The position numbers were made by a program, and so were the translations under genes. DNA of 18,093 bases, from the NCBI GenBank assembly GCA_964654155.1, contig CAZZGL010000023.1, forward strand, positions 1-18,093, in the 5' to 3' direction. The stretch is from CAG-826 sp964654155 (GTDB taxonomy: Bacteria > Bacillota_I > Bacilli_A > RFN20 > CAG-826). This document shows positions 8,404 to 15,341 of this stretch, piece after piece (the first letter of the stretch is position 1; each line of letters starts with the position of its first letter). A model generated the notes under the pieces. That model ran no database searches, was not told the origin of the DNA, and was given only the letters and a program-made list of their open reading frames with translations.

Positions 8404-9981
8404 CTATAAAACCGAGGATGAGGATATCATTAAGTTTAATGTAGCTTGAGAAGCTGCTGCTGCATCCGTAACAATTTTAATTGCTTCTTCATCGCTAATA
8501 ATACCATTTTTATAGGCCGTTTGAATTGAGCTCACAGTACTACTTAATGAATCAAAAACTACTGATTCATAAACAACAGTTTCCATCGCAATTATATCCT
8601 TTGGATCACCTAATGCAGCAAGTGTTTTATTTGTTGTTAATAACTCTTTATAATCATCAGATTCATAAACATTTTTCCAAGCTGGAATATGTCCTGCTGA
8701 ACACCATTGAGTTAAATTATAAACTTCTTTACCTTTTGATTCATACTTACCTTCAATATAGTACTTTAAGAAAGTTAAAGCAGCAGCGACTTTTTGCATA
8801 CTAGTACAATGCTTAGTAATTGAAAGAGCATGACCATTTCCATACCATTTGCTACCTAAATCAGTATTCATATTTTCCTCAAGAGTCCACCATGAATTTG
8901 GATGAGCTGCAGCTAATGGATAAGAAATAACTGGGTCTTCAGCATCTTCTTTAGAAACACCATTACCTTCTTTACGTAATTCTGTATTATTCCATTGTGC
9001 TTCATAAATTCCTGATGTTTGCCATGGTCCTTCTGTAAACATAACTGTAGTTCCAGCACCAAACATCGCGACATTTGTAGTGCTTTCTCCAACCAATCTT
9101 TTTTCAGCTCTTCTAGCTTGATCTGTACAATATGTTAAGAAACCTTCATTATTTTGATATGTAATTGTTTTTTGATCTTCAGAAACAAGAGATCCTCCAT
9201 TTGCATATAATGCTCCTAAACCATCTGGATCTGTTGATTGATGGAATGAAGGATAGAATGAAGTCGAAGAAGCAGTTTTCCATGAGTGATCAGCACCACG
9301 ATTTATATCACGAATTAATAATGTTCCCGCATCTGCTTTCGCTCTTAAACTTTCTAATAATTGTTGATATTCCGCTCTTGAGGCTGGAACAAAACGGGTA
9401 TTATTATCAAAGCCTAAATTGTTTTTCTTAATAATATCTTGACGAATATGTGTTAAGAAACCATGAGCGTCAATTGGAACTGCATAACGAGTTCCATTAT
9501 AAATGGTAACACGATCAATGTTGCTATACACATTATTAAAGTCAAGTGACTCAACGCCTGCATCTTCCCATAATTTATCATTAATTGGACGTAAATAATC
9601 AAGTGCAGCATATTGAGTAGTTTTTTCATTGTGCATTAAGCAAATATCTGGAGCAGATTTAAAATCATAATCCCAAACATTCTCTAAGGCACTATAATAA
9701 GTAAAGTGACCTTGTTCAACGACTTCAATGTTGATATATCCCGAATAATCATCATTAAAACGATTAACAATCTCCCTAAACTTGGTGTTATCCGGTGCAC
9801 CAATAATGGACCACATTTTAAGCTCTACCTCTTCGGTAAATACTACCTTTCCATTTTCATCTTTTGTGACATCATTTATAAGTGTATCATCGAAGTCACC
9901 GCCGCCACAAGACATTAAGCCAACACACATTGCAGATAATACCAATGGGAGGCCTTTTTTAAACAACTTTTTAATTTTCAT
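8404..9981 (-). CDS. Extracellular solute-binding lipoprotein of sugar ABC transporter
   Basis: The N-terminus has a lysine-rich start, a hydrophobic stretch and lipobox LMSC with Cys25, followed by GGG, so this is an exported, lipid-anchored protein. The remainder has the pattern of a family 1 (CUT1) solute-binding protein, including ELKMWSI near the start of the mature protein, many aromatic residues, and an FGAGTTVMFTEGPW segment in the middle. At 525 residues it is longer than the usual 420-450. It captures the sugar outside the membrane and delivers it to the two permeases encoded next. It is first in the operon, with AAGGAG 9 nt before the ATG and a palindromic operator in its leader. 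The ligand is unknown; co-encoded glycosidases suggest an oligosaccharide. Confidence 0.92.
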   Translation of the reverse strand: MKIKKLFKKGLPLVLSAMCVGLMSCGGGDFDDTLINDVTKDENGKVVFTEEVELKMWSIIGAPDNTKFREIVNRFNDDYSGYINIEVVEQGHFTYYSALENVWDYDFKSAPDICLMHNEKTTQYAALDYLRPINDKLWEDAGVESLDFNNVYSNIDRVTIYNGTRYAVPIDAHGFLTHIRQDIIKKNNLGFDNNTRFVPASRAEYQQLLESLRAKADAGTLLIRDINRGADHSWKTASSTSFYPSFHQSTDPDGLGALYANGGSLVSEDQKTITYQNNEGFLTYCTDQARRAEKRLVGESTTNVAMFGAGTTVMFTEGPWQTSGIYEAQWNNTELRKEGNGVSKEDAEDPVISYPLAAAHPNSWWTLEENMNTDLGSKWYGNGHALSITKHCTSMQKVAAALTFLKYYIEGKYESKGKEVYNLTQWCSAGHIPAWKNVYESDDYKELLTTNKTLAALGDPKDIIAMETVVYESVVFDSLSSTVSSIQTAYKNGIISDEEAIKIVTDAAAASQATLNLMISSSSVL

Positions 9982-10005
9982 TAATCATCTCTCCTTTTTA
10001 CAATT

Positions 10006-10025
10006 TGTTGTAAGTGCTTACAACA
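10006..10025. promoter_or_regulatory. LacI-family-type operator before the ABC/glycosidase operon
   Basis: TGTTGTAAGTGCTTACAACA is an inverted repeat whose arms match at nine of ten positions; only the central TG breaks symmetry. Length and core (TGTAAG-CTTACA) are those of LacI/GalR-family operators. It lies over the expected transcription start, just downstream of the candidate -10, a classical repressor position. The LacI-family gene at 14245-15228 is the natural candidate to bind it (inference). Confidence 0.75.
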
Positions 10026-10027
10026 TT

Positions 10028-10056
10028 ATTTTCCAAAAACACCCTAAAAAACGCAA
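10028..10056 (-). promoter_or_regulatory. Candidate promoter of the ABC/glycosidase operon
   Basis: On the minus strand TTGCGT (10056-10051) is followed after 17 nt by GAAAAT (10033-10028). Each hexamer matches consensus only in part (3/6 and 4/6), which would suit a regulated promoter. An alternative -10, AATAAT at 10030-10025, gives a 20-nt spacer. The location between the upstream terminator and the operator supports it more than the hexamers do. Confidence 0.4.
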
Positions 10057-10062
10057 GAATTC

Positions 10063-10084
10063 TTTACATTAAGATTAATGTAAA
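10063..10084. repeat. Perfect 10-bp inverted repeat upstream of the operon promoter
   Basis: TTTACATTAA and TTAATGTAAA are exact inverted copies separated by GA. The repeat sits 6 nt upstream of the candidate -35 of the transport operon, and its edge overlaps the T-tract of the terminator from the gene before. It could be a second regulator site or part of the terminator tail; sequence cannot tell. Confidence 0.6.
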
Positions 10085-10104
10085 AAACGGCTTAAAAAGC
10101 CGTT
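10082..10104 (-). terminator. Intrinsic terminator of the lipoprotein/RDD unit
   Basis: The minus strand has AACGGCTT, a three-base loop, then AAGCCGTT, an 8-bp perfect stem, running into six T. It starts 15 nt after the RDD gene stop and separates that unit from the transport operon. Confidence 0.88.
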
Positions 10105-10119
10105 AATTTCAATATTTTA

Positions 10120-11388
10120 TTATTCATTTTCTCCTTCATCAAGTTGCTTCAAATCAACTACTCTAGTATTAGTTAAAACGTCTAATAGACTAGTCTTATG
10201 ATATGCAAATAAAGTAGAAATATATACAGCAATTGAAACAATTCCAATTAATAACATTATCAGTCCTAATGAAAAAACTCTTGTTGATGATAGAAGTGGA
10301 ATATACATAAAGTCATATACGCCATTAAAAGGTGGGAATAAGAATATCAATATCATTACCGACATAAATCCAATTACACCCAGTATAGAATGAACTAAGG
10401 TTATATACCAAGGAATTTTTTCTTCATAAATCGAATTAACCCCTAATTTATTTACGAGTCGTCCTATAGTTCTTCCATCACCAAATAACATTTTTGGTAA
10501 AAGAACCGAAATACAATATGCAAGAATGAATGAAATTATCAAAGTATAATTCACAAATCTTCCTTGTTTCTCATAAGAAGCACGATAAACAGTATAGTGA
10601 TCTGTAAAATAAGGTTCACTAACCACTAACAAGTTTTCCGCATCATCTATCATGTTTTGATACGATAATTGAAAAGAATAAAATAAATCTTTTCCGTTAT
10701 CATAATCTTTAGTGTTATTCTCGCTAGCACCTTCTTTAAAAAAGTAAGTATACATCTTACTAGCCGTATCTGGTTTCATAATCGGTAAACTATTCTTATC
10801 TGAAGGAATGATAAACATATCATCATCAAAATAATAATCATAAAGTTCACACAAGTATTGCACAGGTGTTTTTTCATTATAATCAATTATTTTTAATTCA
10901 GGATGATCTACAACATATTTTGTATAAAAATAAGAAATAGAATCAACTTCTAAAGAAGCTTCACCATATGAGCCAACAGTAATAGTTTTAGTTCCATCTT
11001 CATTAATAATGCTACCATTTAATTCACTATCAGGAATATAAAAATTTGGCATAGATGAATTTAAATATGAATGACAAATTGCTCGATAAGCATTTTTTAT
11101 AATTAAATAGATAGAGTTTACACGTTCTCCATCTTCAAGTTCTACAATTCCAGTATTCTCAGCAAATTCGTTATAATATTTGACCTCACGTTCAACTATA
11201 TCTACTTCTTTTTTGTATGTATTATTTGTTTTAACAATTGTAAAGCCTAATGAAAATAATAAAAAGCTTATAAGTAATACAATAGCATAATCAATACAAA
11301 AAGATAAGAAACGCTTCCCAGGTTTTGCCGGGGAAGCATGTTTTATTAATTCGTGAGTTATTTCTTTATTATAAAACATATATGGCAT
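10120..11388 (-). CDS. RDD-family membrane protein with a large extracellular loop
   Basis: The 422-residue protein has the RDD pattern: Arg26 and Asp33 at the first membrane helix (PGKRFLSFCIDY), a cytoplasmic RTIGRLVNKLG stretch (306-316), and a closing LLDVLTNTRVVDL (401-413). Four membrane helices are predicted at about 31-52, 280-300, 326-352 and 372-394. By charge the N-terminus is inside, so residues 55-278, a 224-residue non-membrane segment rich in Tyr, Asp and Ser, would lie outside. In most RDD proteins this loop is short. Family function is poorly defined; some members are linked to ion transport. The ATG overlaps the lipoprotein stop as TAATG with no clear ribosome site, so it is probably translated by coupling with the lipoprotein. 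Confidence 0.82.
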   Translation of the reverse strand: MPYMFYNKEITHELIKHASPAKPGKRFLSFCIDYAIVLLISFLLFSLGFTIVKTNNTYKKEVDIVEREVKYYNEFAENTGIVELEDGERVNSIYLIIKNAYRAICHSYLNSSMPNFYIPDSELNGSIINEDGTKTITVGSYGEASLEVDSISYFYTKYVVDHPELKIIDYNEKTPVQYLCELYDYYFDDDMFIIPSDKNSLPIMKPDTASKMYTYFFKEGASENNTKDYDNGKDLFYSFQLSYQNMIDDAENLLVVSEPYFTDHYTVYRASYEKQGRFVNYTLIISFILAYCISVLLPKMLFGDGRTIGRLVNKLGVNSIYEEKIPWYITLVHSILGVIGFMSVMILIFLFPPFNGVYDFMYIPLLSSTRVFSLGLIMLLIGIVSIAVYISTLFAYHKTSLLDVLTNTRVVDLKQLDEGENE

Positions 11389-12530
11389 TAATCATCAGCA
11401 TAGTCTGCATTGGTAAGAACTTTTGCTCCACCTTCGATGCCATCAATAGCCGCTGAAACATCAGCTTCAACACTTGTTGCAGAATAATTTGAGAATACGA
11501 CATTAGAATTGAATTGGAAAAATCCTGGCATAGAAGCACATGGTTGTCCATCACTTCCTGTTAATAAGTAATGCAAAACTTCCATTGAAAATGCATAATT
11601 ATCATTTACCCAAATATGGAATTGATATCCTTTACGAGCAACTTTCATCTTAAATGAAGTAACACCAGCAGCTAAATCATCTGGATTTGCAGTTTTATAA
11701 GATTCACCTGTAACATATTGTCCTTCAGGAAGAGAATAAGCATCATCTTTATGACGGGCAATATTATTTCCAACGCCAGTATTCCAAGCCCATTGTCCTC
11801 CATCATATACTTCACAAACGCCAAAATTTGTCCATTTATAATTTGGTGTTTCATCAGAAATAAATCCATCTAAGAAGAAATGAATTTGATTACTGCCTCC
11901 CTCTGCTGCTTTATCAGTTGAAGTTGTCATAATACCAAATTTAGGAAAGTGTTCAGAATCTAAAACATTTTTTACTGTAACAGTTACCTCAGTCATCCAA
12001 GTAATGGAGTCAATTCCATCAATAACATAATTTGCTTGACTCCAATTTTTGCCTCCTGGCGCTGCTTCAACAACTGCACCTTCTGAAACTAATTCTTTTG
12101 AAGTATCATCAGTTCCTGGAAAATTAGAATATGTTCTACTAAAAAAAGCATTTTTTACAATAACTTTAAAATAACACGATTTTGTATTATCAATATCTGA
12201 TGTAATAGTAATTGTAGCTTCACCGACTGAAAGAGCAACTAATTTTTTACCTTGAACTTTAACGACTGAATCATTTGAAGAAACAATAGTAACTGCTTTT
12301 TGAGAACTGTTTAAACTACCATTTCCTTTTAATTCATAGCACTTAGTTGAATTAATATCTTCTGTAAGACGCAAAATAATTTCATCGTTATTTGCTGTTA
12401 AGCTTTTTATTACATCTTTAGTGGCTGTTGTGGTTTGAGTTGCAGGTTCTGAACTACCGCATGAACCTAAACCAATTGCGCTTCCAAGAAGACATAATAA
12501 CGATAACATTCTTAATAATGATTTTTTCAT
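11388..12530 (-). CDS. Surface lipoprotein with Big_2-like Ig domain and beta-sandwich domain
   Basis: The signal peptide ends in lipobox LGSC (Cys24 of 380 residues), so the protein is exported and lipid-anchored. After a Thr-rich linker comes a bacterial Ig-like (Big_2) domain at about 45-125, with the typical VSSNDSVVKV and VGEATITI strands. Residues about 128-362 form a Trp/Tyr-rich beta-sandwich resembling laminin-G/carbohydrate-binding modules; the motif KFGIMTT recurs as KYGIMTG in the large lipoprotein at 15342. No catalytic motif was seen. A glycan- or surface-binding role is inferred. An in-frame ATG at 12542 exists, but the GGAGG at 12541-12537 overlaps that codon and lies 5-6 nt before the ATG at 12530, which I chose. 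It is co-transcribed and coupled with the RDD gene. Confidence 0.82.
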   Translation of the reverse strand: MKKSLLRMLSLLCLLGSAIGLGSCGSSEPATQTTTATKDVIKSLTANNDEIILRLTEDINSTKCYELKGNGSLNSSQKAVTIVSSNDSVVKVQGKKLVALSVGEATITITSDIDNTKSCYFKVIVKNAFFSRTYSNFPGTDDTSKELVSEGAVVEAAPGGKNWSQANYVIDGIDSITWMTEVTVTVKNVLDSEHFPKFGIMTTSTDKAAEGGSNQIHFFLDGFISDETPNYKWTNFGVCEVYDGGQWAWNTGVGNNIARHKDDAYSLPEGQYVTGESYKTANPDDLAAGVTSFKMKVARKGYQFHIWVNDNYAFSMEVLHYLLTGSDGQPCASMPGFFQFNSNVVFSNYSATSVEADVSAAIDGIEGGAKVLTNADYADD

Positions 12531-12556
12531 AATATCCTCCATAAATTTATATGTAC

Positions 12557-12585
12557 ATATTATTGAAAGCGCTTTTAGGTGTCAA
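12557..12585 (-). promoter_or_regulatory. Promoter of the lipoprotein/RDD unit
   Basis: On the minus strand consensus -35 TTGACA (12585-12580) and -10 TAATAT (12562-12557) are separated by exactly 17 nt. A/T tracts upstream (12586-12620) could act as an UP element. The expected start near 12550 leaves a leader of about 20 nt to the ATG at 12530. This is the clearest promoter in the window. Confidence 0.85.
12564..12577. promoter_or_regulatory. LacI/CcpA-type operator inside the promoter spacer
   Basis: TGAAAGCGCTTTTA contains the perfect palindrome AAAGCGCTTT and fits the LacI/GalR-family core; compared with the CcpA cre consensus it misses two positions. It lies wholly between the -35 and -10 hexamers, where a bound repressor would block RNA polymerase. 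The local LacI-family regulator or a CcpA-like protein elsewhere could bind it; the sequence does not decide. Confidence 0.7.
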
Positions 12586-12599
12586 ATTCATAAATTTGA
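12582..12599. repeat. Inverted repeat overlapping the -35 element
   Basis: TCAAATT and AATTTGA, separated by CATA, are perfect 7-bp inverted arms overlapping the -35 hexamer of the lipoprotein promoter. It could be a second protein site, but AT richness makes chance plausible. Confidence 0.35.
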
Positions 12600-12770
12600 A
12601 TTTTTTTATAAAAAAACTATATTTATGGATTATTTTTTATGTTTTAGTCGTGTTTTTTTATTTTTTTGATTTTATTCAACATTAAAAATAATGATTAAAA
12701 TATATACTCTATTAAAATAGATTTCCTATATTATTAATTCATCATATAATTATGAAGGTGATTAAATATT

Positions 12771-14186
12771 ATGCAAAAAATTAAAAAAATATTTAAACCT
12801 ATAGATTTAACAAAAGGTACCCCTTGGAAGGTAATAATTCTATTTGCTATTCCAATATTAATATCAACATTATTGAACAATGCTTTTTCATTAATTAACT
12901 CTTTAGTTTTAAAAAGTACTGTTGGTGGAGATAGCGTTACTGCAGTAAATCAAACTGGACCAATATCAAGTATTCTATTTAATTTTGCTTATGGTTGTAG
13001 TGGTGGTTTTGCCGTTATATCTTCAAACATGCATGGCGCTAAAGATAAAAATGGAGTTAGAAATGCCTTTCACCACTCCTTAATATTCTCTTCAATCATT
13101 GCGTTTATTATTATTATCATAGGATTAGTATTTTATAAAGATTTACTTGTCGTATTAAATGTGGATGAAATATATCTTCAAAAAGCTGCAGACTATTATC
13201 AAATTATATTATTAAGTTTTATATTCATGATACTTTCCAATTACTTAGGTAACTTCCTTCGCTCGATTGGAAACTCAACGGTTCCTTTAATTATTTCTAT
13301 GTTATCTACACTTGTTAATATTATACTTGCATTTTTACTTACCGGAGTTATCCATTTAGATACTAAAGGTGTTGGACTTGCAACACTTATTGCAAATATA
13401 TTCAATACAGTTATTTCACTTATTTACATTTATAAAAAATATCCATTTTTAAAATATAAAGAAAGCAAATTTAATTTTGATAAAAAAATGTCAATTAATT
13501 TATTAAAAATGGGTTTGCCGCTAGGATTTCAATGGTCAATCTTATTTATAGGAACATTTGTTCAAGCACAAAAAGTTAACGAGTTTGGTCAATTAGCGCA
13601 AAAAGCTGTTGGTTGCTATAGTAGTATGGAAGGCTACTTAACAATACCACTAAGTGTAATTGCTTCCTCTTTATTAAGCTTTATTGGTCAAAATTATGGC
13701 GCTAATGAAAACAAACGTATTAAAGAAGGAATAAAAGATGCCCTAATAATTGATATCATTAGTTACTTATTTATATTAGTTATTGGGTTTACATTAACAC
13801 CATATGTCCCTTACATATTCTTACCAGCGGAAGATTTAATTGGACAAGAAGGTCAAAGAATAAAATTCTATTGTTCAACTTATATAAAAGTATTATTACC
13901 ATTCTTAATTCTTCAAGGAATTGTGCAATTATCTAGATCAAGTTTACAAGGTATTAAAAAGCCTATTATTCCATTTATAAGTGGCATAGGCGAATTATTT
14001 GCTAGAGTGACTATTTGTTTATTCATTCCATCATTAATTAATAAAAGTAACCCATTAAGTGACGCTTCATATATTGGTATATCATTTGCCACCCCTATCG
14101 CTTGGCTTATAAGTGCGATTATAATGGGAGGAAGCGTAATATACATAATCTATTTAAAAGACTATAAACAAATTAAAGAAAGTTAA
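12771..14186 (+). CDS. MATE family efflux transporter
   Basis: The 471-residue integral membrane protein has about 12 membrane segments in two related halves, as in the MATE (multidrug and toxic compound extrusion) family. The family loop pattern is visible in the first half (SSNMHGAKDKNGVRNAF, 84-100) and repeated in the second (IGQNYGANENKRIKEGI, about 303-320). These proteins export cationic drugs, metabolites or other small molecules with a sodium or proton gradient; the substrate here cannot be predicted. It is the only plus-strand gene, divergent from the lipoprotein/RDD unit and convergent with the LacI gene. AAGGTGA at 12755-12761 lies 9 nt before the ATG. No convincing promoter was found in the AT-rich 12600-12750 stretch, though several weak hexamer pairs exist. 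Confidence 0.92.
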   Translation: MQKIKKIFKPIDLTKGTPWKVIILFAIPILISTLLNNAFSLINSLVLKSTVGGDSVTAVNQTGPISSILFNFAYGCSGGFAVISSNMHGAKDKNGVRNAFHHSLIFSSIIAFIIIIIGLVFYKDLLVVLNVDEIYLQKAADYYQIILLSFIFMILSNYLGNFLRSIGNSTVPLIISMLSTLVNIILAFLLTGVIHLDTKGVGLATLIANIFNTVISLIYIYKKYPFLKYKESKFNFDKKMSINLLKMGLPLGFQWSILFIGTFVQAQKVNEFGQLAQKAVGCYSSMEGYLTIPLSVIASSLLSFIGQNYGANENKRIKEGIKDALIIDIISYLFILVIGFTLTPYVPYIFLPAEDLIGQEGQRIKFYCSTYIKVLLPFLILQGIVQLSRSSLQGIKKPIIPFISGIGELFARVTICLFIPSLINKSNPLSDASYIGISFATPIAWLISAIIMGGSVIYIIYLKDYKQIKES

Positions 14187-14213
14187 GAAAATAAATAAAA
14201 CTCTAAACAAAGC

Positions 14214-14237
14214 AAAAAGGGCAAAATGCCCTTTTTT
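14214..14237. terminator. Bidirectional intrinsic terminator between MATE and LacI genes
   Basis: AAAAAGGGC, loop AAAAT, GCCCTTTTT forms a 9-bp stem with A-tract and T-tract on opposite sides, so it works in both directions. It lies 27 nt after the MATE stop and 7 nt after the LacI stop, serving both convergent genes. Confidence 0.9.
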
Positions 14238-14244
14238 AGATTCG

Positions 14245-15228
14245 TTAAACATATTTTCTTTGATGTAAAGTAACTGTCAACTTAACAACCGACTTTTCTT
14301 TTTTATTATTTTTCATTCTTGCCTTTAATGTATTAAAAGCAATCTCACATATTTCATCATAATCATAATCAATCGAAGTCAAATCCATTAAGCCACATAC
14401 TCTAGTAGACAAGCAATCAAATCCGACGATATGTAAGCGTGGATATACACGACGGACATTAGGAATCTTTTTATTTAATATTTTTAAAAGATTATACGCT
14501 AATTCATCATTAAAACAGAAAATACCTAAATATCCTTTGTTAATCAAGTCAATCATTTGACCACTTATTTGTTTTTGATCTAGTACGATGCAATCAGAAT
14601 TTGGAAGTAAATTATTTACGGTTGCAATAAAAGATTTTTGACGTCTTTTTGAACATTCAGCATTTGGCATTTTAATATAAATAAATTTTTCTAATTTGTG
14701 GAAATTTATTAAATAATTTGCCGCAAGTTGACCACCTAATTCATCATCTAAATAGATTTCATCAATATAGTCTTTATTTATTTGTCTACCAATAATAACT
14801 AATGGTATTTGATTTAGTTTAGCTGTTTCAATTACTGAATCTTCCGGCTCTAAGAAAGTAATGATACCATCAATTCTTTGAGATATACATTGCTTTAAAA
14901 CATCTAACTCAAATTTTTTCGATGATGCATATATAATCGTAAAGTCAAAATTTTCAGATGATATAAGATTAACTAGTTTATCACAAATAACTGAAAAGAA
15001 ATTGTTCTTTAAGCTATTGATGATAACTGCGACTAAACGTTTTCCATCACGTTTAATAAATTGAGATACATTATTTGGTAAATATCCTAATTCATAAGCT
15101 TTTTGACGTACTCTTTCTTTAGTTGAATCACTAATATCATCACAATCTCTTAACGCTCTTGAAACAGTATTGATTGATAATCCTAATTCATAAGCAATAC
15201 TTTTTAATCCTGTTGTACGTGGATTCAA
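14245..15228 (-). CDS. LacI/GalR-family transcriptional regulator
   Basis: The 327-residue protein has an N-terminal LacI helix-turn-helix (about 7-52, with LKSIAYELGLSINTVSRAL as recognition unit), a hinge (PNNVSQFIKR, 51-60) and a periplasmic-binding-protein-like effector domain (about 66-320). The hinge residue matching Leu56 of E. coli LacI is Ile58, a conservative change. Family members repress sugar genes until a sugar binds. Palindromes at 10006-10025 and 12564-12577 are likely targets (inference); none is seen before its own gene. The start is TTG at 15228-15226, 11 nt after GAAGGAG. An in-frame TGA two codons upstream and the absence of any nearby ATG make this the only reasonable start. 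CcpA cannot be excluded, but the sequence does not look like it. Confidence 0.9.
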   Translation of the reverse strand: MNPRTTGLKSIAYELGLSINTVSRALRDCDDISDSTKERVRQKAYELGYLPNNVSQFIKRDGKRLVAVIINSLKNNFFSVICDKLVNLISSENFDFTIIYASSKKFELDVLKQCISQRIDGIITFLEPEDSVIETAKLNQIPLVIIGRQINKDYIDEIYLDDELGGQLAANYLINFHKLEKFIYIKMPNAECSKRRQKSFIATVNNLLPNSDCIVLDQKQISGQMIDLINKGYLGIFCFNDELAYNLLKILNKKIPNVRRVYPRLHIVGFDCLSTRVCGLMDLTSIDYDYDEICEIAFNTLKARMKNNKKEKSVVKLTVTLHQRKYV

Positions 15229-15288
15229 GATAAATCACACTCCTTCATTCTAACTTAATTAAATTGAATTAATATATTTAATTAGAAA

Positions 15289-15323
15289 AGGATAGTATCC
15301 CTATTTTAAGAGATAACTATCCT
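15289..15323 (-). terminator. Probable intrinsic terminator of the large lipoprotein gene
   Basis: Arms AGGATAGT (15289-15296) and ACTATCCT (15316-15323) form an 8-bp stem, extended inside by TATC/GATA pairing across a one-base bulge. On the minus strand it is followed by TTTTCTAATT, a short imperfect T-tract. It begins 18 nt after the stop. The ragged tail suggests some readthrough into the LacI gene. Confidence 0.65.
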
Positions 15324-15341
15324 ACATAGGTAATTTATAGA

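Noticed and set aside
8526..8804. Plus-strand reading frames opposite the transport operon (also at 9165-9431, 9706-10072, 8172-8444, 7317-7520)
   Set aside because: They lie antisense to well-supported genes, have low-complexity composition, and have no ribosome sites or recognisable domains.
12531..12542. Four-codon upstream extension of the lipoprotein starting at 12542
   Set aside because: The ribosome site GGAGG overlaps this codon, so it cannot serve it; the ATG at 12530 gives a normal signal peptide.
12602..12616. TTTTTTTATAAAAAA palindrome as terminator or operator
   Set aside because: Pure A/T symmetry with no GC stem; better explained as A-tracts upstream of the -35.
13913..14146. 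Minus-strand reading frame inside the MATE gene
   Set aside because: Hydrophobic mirror of membrane-segment codons; no ribosome site.
15225..15248. Seven-codon mini-ORF MKECDLS ending in TGA that overlaps the LacI TTG start
   Set aside because: It contains the LacI ribosome site and has none itself; overlap with the start is most likely chance, though coupling cannot be fully excluded.
15255..15285. AT-rich inverted repeat AATTAA/TTAATT upstream of the LacI gene as autoregulatory operator
   Set aside because: Composed only of A and T in an AT-rich spacer, without the GC-centred LacI core; no confident promoter hexamers either.
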